This document shows, in pieces, positions 61,243-64,000 of a stretch of DNA of 64,000 nt. The stretch is from contig NZ_CAAJGM010000230.1 of NCBI RefSeq assembly GCF_900996235.1, positions 265,382 through 329,381 of the forward strand, written 5' to 3'. Each line of letters begins with the position of its first letter. Position 1 is the first letter of the stretch. Made by a program: the position numbers and the translations under genes. Source of the DNA: Paraburkholderia sp. BCC1885 (lineage in GTDB: Bacteria > Pseudomonadota > Gammaproteobacteria > Burkholderiales > Burkholderiaceae). The notes under the pieces are model-generated. The model ran no database searches, was not told the DNA's origin, and saw nothing but the letters and a program-made list of their open reading frames with translations.

Positions 61243-63048
61243 ATGCAAGACGATCTCAATACCGACGCCCAGATCCACGATAGCGCGCTCGCCGCCGCGC
61301 CTTATGGCGCGTTTCTCTGCACGGCCGACGGCACTTTTCGCTATGTCAACTTCGCTTACGAGCAACTGACCGGATACCGGGCCGAAGAGCTGGTAGGACG
61401 CCGCAAGTTCGATTCGCTGCACGATCCGGCCGAGCTGGCGCGGCGCCGCGCGGAACTGCCGGGCGTCGGAAACTGGGGCCGGGATGTGCCGGCTGCCGTT
61501 GCGTCGGCGTCGGTGATGGCGCCCGGCCGGTATGAAGGCGAATGGACCTACGTCCGGCGCAATAACACACGCATTGCGGTCATGCTGGCGTTGGCGTCGC
61601 TACCGCCACTGACCTCGACCGTTGCCGCGAGCGAACCGCCGGGCTACATCGGCATGGCCGTCGAAACGACCCGCTACGCGCAGTCGGAGGCGAGGCTTTG
61701 GTACGTCTCGCACCACGACGGCATCACCCGGCTGCCGAACCAGACTCTCTTCGCCGAACGCCTCGACCTGACGGTCGCGCGTTGCAGGCGTGACGGCACG
61801 GGCTTCACCGTGCTGCTGGTCGAGCTGAATTCGTTGCGCAAGCTGCGCGACGCGCTTGGCTCGTATGCGGCCGAACTGGTGTTGCAAATCGTCGGCGAAC
61901 GTCTGCGTAGTCTGATTGCTTACGAAGGGGCGATTGCCTCGGTGGGTGGCGCGCAGTTCGCCTTGCTGATCGACGAGACAGACGCCGCCGCCGATGCTCT
62001 CGCGGCGCGCGCGCTGACCCGCATCGCCGAGCCTATCGACTGTTCCGGCACCCCGCTCACGGTGACCGCGAGCCTCGGCTGCGCGGCCTATCCGGTCGAC
62101 GGCGCCGACGTCCCCACCCTGATGCGGCGCGCCAATGTCGCGTTGTCGTCGGCGAGCGCCGCCGGCGGCAATGTGGTGCGGCGGTTTTCGGCGGCGCTCG
62201 AAGGCCACGCCGCGCGTCGTTTCGAACTCGAAACCATGCTGCGCGAGGCGCTCGATCGCCAGCAACTGCATCTGGTCTATCAACCGCAGATCACGCTCGC
62301 GAGCGGGCGGATCGCCCAGGTCGAGACCTTGCTGCGCTGGCGTCATCCGGAGCGTGGCTTGATCAGCCCGGCTGAGTTCGTGCCGGTGGCGGAGGAGGCG
62401 GGCCTGATCGAACGGATCGGCGAATGGGTGATTCGCACGGCATGCCGCGATGCGAGCCGGCTGCTACGGCTCACCGGCTCGCTGCCGCGCGTCGCGGTGA
62501 ACGTGTCGCCGCAGCAATTCCAGCGGCAGAATCTGCTGGCGACGATCGAGAGCGCGCTGCAGGACGCCGCGCTCGACCCGTCCTATCTCGAAGTGGAAAT
62601 TACCGAGGGCGTGCTGCTGGGCGACACCGAAGAGGCCCTGCAGACCCTGCATGCCTTGCGCAAGCTGGGCGTCGAAGTGGCGGTGGACGATTTCGGGACC
62701 GGCTATTCGAGTCTCGCCTATTTGACGCGCTTTCCGCTGAACCGGCTGAAAATCGATCGCTCTTTCGTGATCCGCATGATGACCGATGCGCAGTGCGCGG
62801 CTTTGGTCGGCGCCATTATCGCCATGGCGCACGCGCTGAAACTGCGCGTGACGGCCGAAGGCGTGGAGACCGAAGAGCAGGCTGAGCGGCTGCGCGAACT
62901 GGGCTGCGACGAGGTCCAGGGATTCTGGTTCGCGCGTCCGCTTAGCTTCACGGCGCTGCGCAATCTGCTCGCGCCGTTGGGGCACGAGCCGGGACCCGAC
63001 GCGGCGGCCGAGGGCGCGGCAGGCGGGCAGCATCCGTCTTCAACGTGA
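61243..63048 (+). CDS. PAS / degenerate GGDEF / EAL cyclic-di-GMP phosphodiesterase
   Basis: 601 residues with AAGGG before the ATG. A PAS domain (about 15-130) has TFRYVNFAYEQLTGYRAEEL. A GGDEF-type domain (about 165-320) has the active loop changed from GGDEF to SVGGAQF, so diguanylate cyclase activity is unlikely. The EAL domain (about 335-580) keeps LVYQPQ, VETLLRWRHPERG (the EAL Glu), NVSPQQF, EVEITEG, VDDFGTGYSSL, KIDRSF and AEGVETEEQA. All metal-binding and catalytic residues are present, which predicts c-di-GMP hydrolysis. It has no membrane segment, so it is a cytosolic sensor enzyme. Confidence 0.92.
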   Translation: MQDDLNTDAQIHDSALAAAPYGAFLCTADGTFRYVNFAYEQLTGYRAEELVGRRKFDSLHDPAELARRRAELPGVGNWGRDVPAAVASASVMAPGRYEGEWTYVRRNNTRIAVMLALASLPPLTSTVAASEPPGYIGMAVETTRYAQSEARLWYVSHHDGITRLPNQTLFAERLDLTVARCRRDGTGFTVLLVELNSLRKLRDALGSYAAELVLQIVGERLRSLIAYEGAIASVGGAQFALLIDETDAAADALAARALTRIAEPIDCSGTPLTVTASLGCAAYPVDGADVPTLMRRANVALSSASAAGGNVVRRFSAALEGHAARRFELETMLREALDRQQLHLVYQPQITLASGRIAQVETLLRWRHPERGLISPAEFVPVAEEAGLIERIGEWVIRTACRDASRLLRLTGSLPRVAVNVSPQQFQRQNLLATIESALQDAALDPSYLEVEITEGVLLGDTEEALQTLHALRKLGVEVAVDDFGTGYSSLAYLTRFPLNRLKIDRSFVIRMMTDAQCAALVGAIIAMAHALKLRVTAEGVETEEQAERLRELGCDEVQGFWFARPLSFTALRNLLAPLGHEPGPDAAAEGAAGGQHPSST

Positions 63049-63839
63049 CCGTGAGACGTGAGCGCCGCCTGCGCCCGCGCGGCCATGTCTGTTTCTTGCA
63101 ACCTTCGCCCGGGTGCGGCTAAAAATTTATCCGGCGGCCCGACCGGCTTGTGCCAGAATGGCGCGGCAAAGCGCTTACGAAACAGCCTGTATTTTCATTA
63201 CGTTTTGTATACAATTGACGGCCCTGCAGTCGTCGCTTGCGCCAGAATTTTCTGCGTCAAGTGTGAGGCGGTTGCGGGAATATCAGCCATATCGGACTTG
63301 CGAAGGCATCAGGTCGCAGGCTTTCTTCGCCTACCGCGGCTTGGGTGGTGCGCGAGATATTTTTCGTGCTATGGTATGAAAGTTCTCTGGGCTCGCCCGG
63401 GGAGAGTAAGTATGACCGTATGGTCTGTATGAAAGCTGTAATGAGGTTGAAGTGGTCTGTAGGGAATCCTGGCGGGTCGCAAGGGGGCCAAACCGTTCTA
63501 TACTCCGGCACTGGGTTTATCCTGGAGTCTTTGTATGTCCCGGAAGGCGGAACGTCTCCGGCACTAGAAACAGAGCGTGAAGTGTGCGATGCCGTGCGAA
63601 GCATGGGAAGCGGCGAAGATGCAGGCGAGGCGCCGCATCTGGTCACGACCTTCCGCTCGCAAGCACGCCATATGACGGAGGCGTCGGCGGTAGCGGGCGG
63701 GTTTGCACCTGTCGACGAAACCTTAGGCATCAGACTGCAGTAGACCCAAGAGACATCCCATCCGCGCCGTGAGCCAGAGATTGGAAAAAAATCGGCGGCG
63801 GTTCCCATGTTGCATTGAAATTCTTGTCGCTTATCCTGC
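63049..63839 (+). other. 790-bp region with no confident gene; candidate small ORF and palindrome
   Basis: The region is less GC-rich than its flanks around 63180-63540. A perfect palindrome TTGTATACAA lies at 63205-63214. A mini-frame of six codons (63412-63432, M-T-V-W-S-V-stop) follows GGGGAGAG at good spacing. Its stop overlaps an ATG (63429) that opens a frame running to 63743. That frame has no recognised domain or family; its codon use is unlike the neighbours, and it may be spurious. A 10-bp direct repeat ctccggcact occurs at 63503-63512 and 63556-63565. The region precedes the BamA-like gene. Confidence 0.4.
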
Positions 63840-64000
63840 ATGAAGGTTCAAACACTATCGGCCCGCAGCGCTAGGGCGCTGACATTTATCGGCCTGAGCG
63901 TCACCGCAGTCTCGGCTTTTGCCACCGACTCATTTGTGGTTCGCGACATTCGGCTCGAAGGCTTGCAACGCGTCGAACCGAACACCGTTTTCTCGTACCT
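63840..64000 (+). CDS. BamA/POTRA-type outer-membrane assembly protein (N-terminal fragment)
   Basis: The first ~53 codons; the gene runs off the right edge. It begins MKVQTLSARSARALTFIGLS with a signal peptide cleaved near SAFA-TD. The next residues, SFVVRDIRLEGLQRVEPNTV followed by FSYL, match the first POTRA domain of BamA. No ribosome binding site is obvious. Whether it is bamA itself or a paralogue cannot be told from the fragment, and bamA's usual neighbours lie outside the window. Confidence 0.8.
   Translation, partial: MKVQTLSARSARALTFIGLSVTAVSAFATDSFVVRDIRLEGLQRVEPNTVFSY

Noticed and set aside
63257..63841. 194-codon minus-strand frame in the 63-kb gap.
   Set aside because: No start signal or domain. 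It overlaps the start of the BamA-like gene and its Pro/Ser/Thr-rich translation looks random.

Overview
The window is a GC-rich bacterial chromosome segment that reads as ordinary core genome from a Burkholderiaceae member, most likely Paraburkholderia. The evidence is the third-position GC bias, betaproteobacterial protein families (DUF1841, a stand-alone RsxB next to nth, an intracellular PHA depolymerase of the Cupriavidus type), and gene orders such as htpG-ubiC and dnaE / msbA / lipopolysaccharide (LPS) core genes / rdgC. I see no rRNA, tRNA, CRISPR array, prophage, insertion sequence or plasmid gene. The genus is an inference.

Layout. 1-4.6 kb: the end of a PhzF-family gene, a RidA-family protein, a PLP aminotransferase, a VOC protein, and a MocR-type regulator divergent from it. 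4.6-10.5 kb: htpG with a probable heat-shock promoter, a small internally duplicated protein, an OmpA-like lipoprotein, ubiC, a family-6 uracil/hypoxanthine DNA glycosylase and a spermidine-synthase-like protein. 10.6-17 kb: a DUF3311/SSS symporter pair, an FUSC membrane protein, a PhnB-like VOC protein, transaldolase and a BenE-type transporter. 17-20.3 kb: a CoxE-like VWA protein and MoxR ATPase, divergent from two small secreted c-type cytochromes. 20.4-23.6 kb: DUF1841, a heptamer tandem repeat, nth-rsxB, and a TetR regulator. 23.9-29.6 kb: carbon-storage functions (PHA depolymerase, GH15 glucoamylase/trehalase), two small proteins, and a secreted lactonase-like propeller. 29.7-36.4 kb: a long FtsK, a META-domain protein, purT, a tiny lipoprotein and a periplasmic lysozyme-inhibitor-like protein. 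36.6-43.6 kb: an acetolactate-synthase-like enzyme with an aldehyde dehydrogenase, a DEAD-box helicase, gluQ and trhO.

44-56 kb: dnaE, then an LPS core/transport block (GT2 on the minus strand; msbA, GT4, GT9, waaL and GT4 on the plus strand). The block ends at a truncated SnoaL-like pseudogene and rdgC. 57-64 kb: two transglutaminase-fold proteins (the second without the canonical histidine), a second-type trpS, a VOC protein, a PAS/degenerate-GGDEF/EAL protein, a 790-bp region with no confident gene, and the start of a BamA/POTRA-type outer-membrane protein.

I found no convincing undescribed multi-gene system. The observations most worth checking are the internally duplicated 87-residue protein under a 16-bp palindrome, the MocR promoter direct repeats, the sigma-32-like promoter embedded in a stop codon, the truncated pseudogene at the LPS boundary, the heptamer tandem repeat, and the unexplained leader-like regions at 51.6-52.0 kb and 63.05-63.84 kb. 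Start codons were chosen from visible ribosome binding sites and family lengths; several are GTG or TTG.
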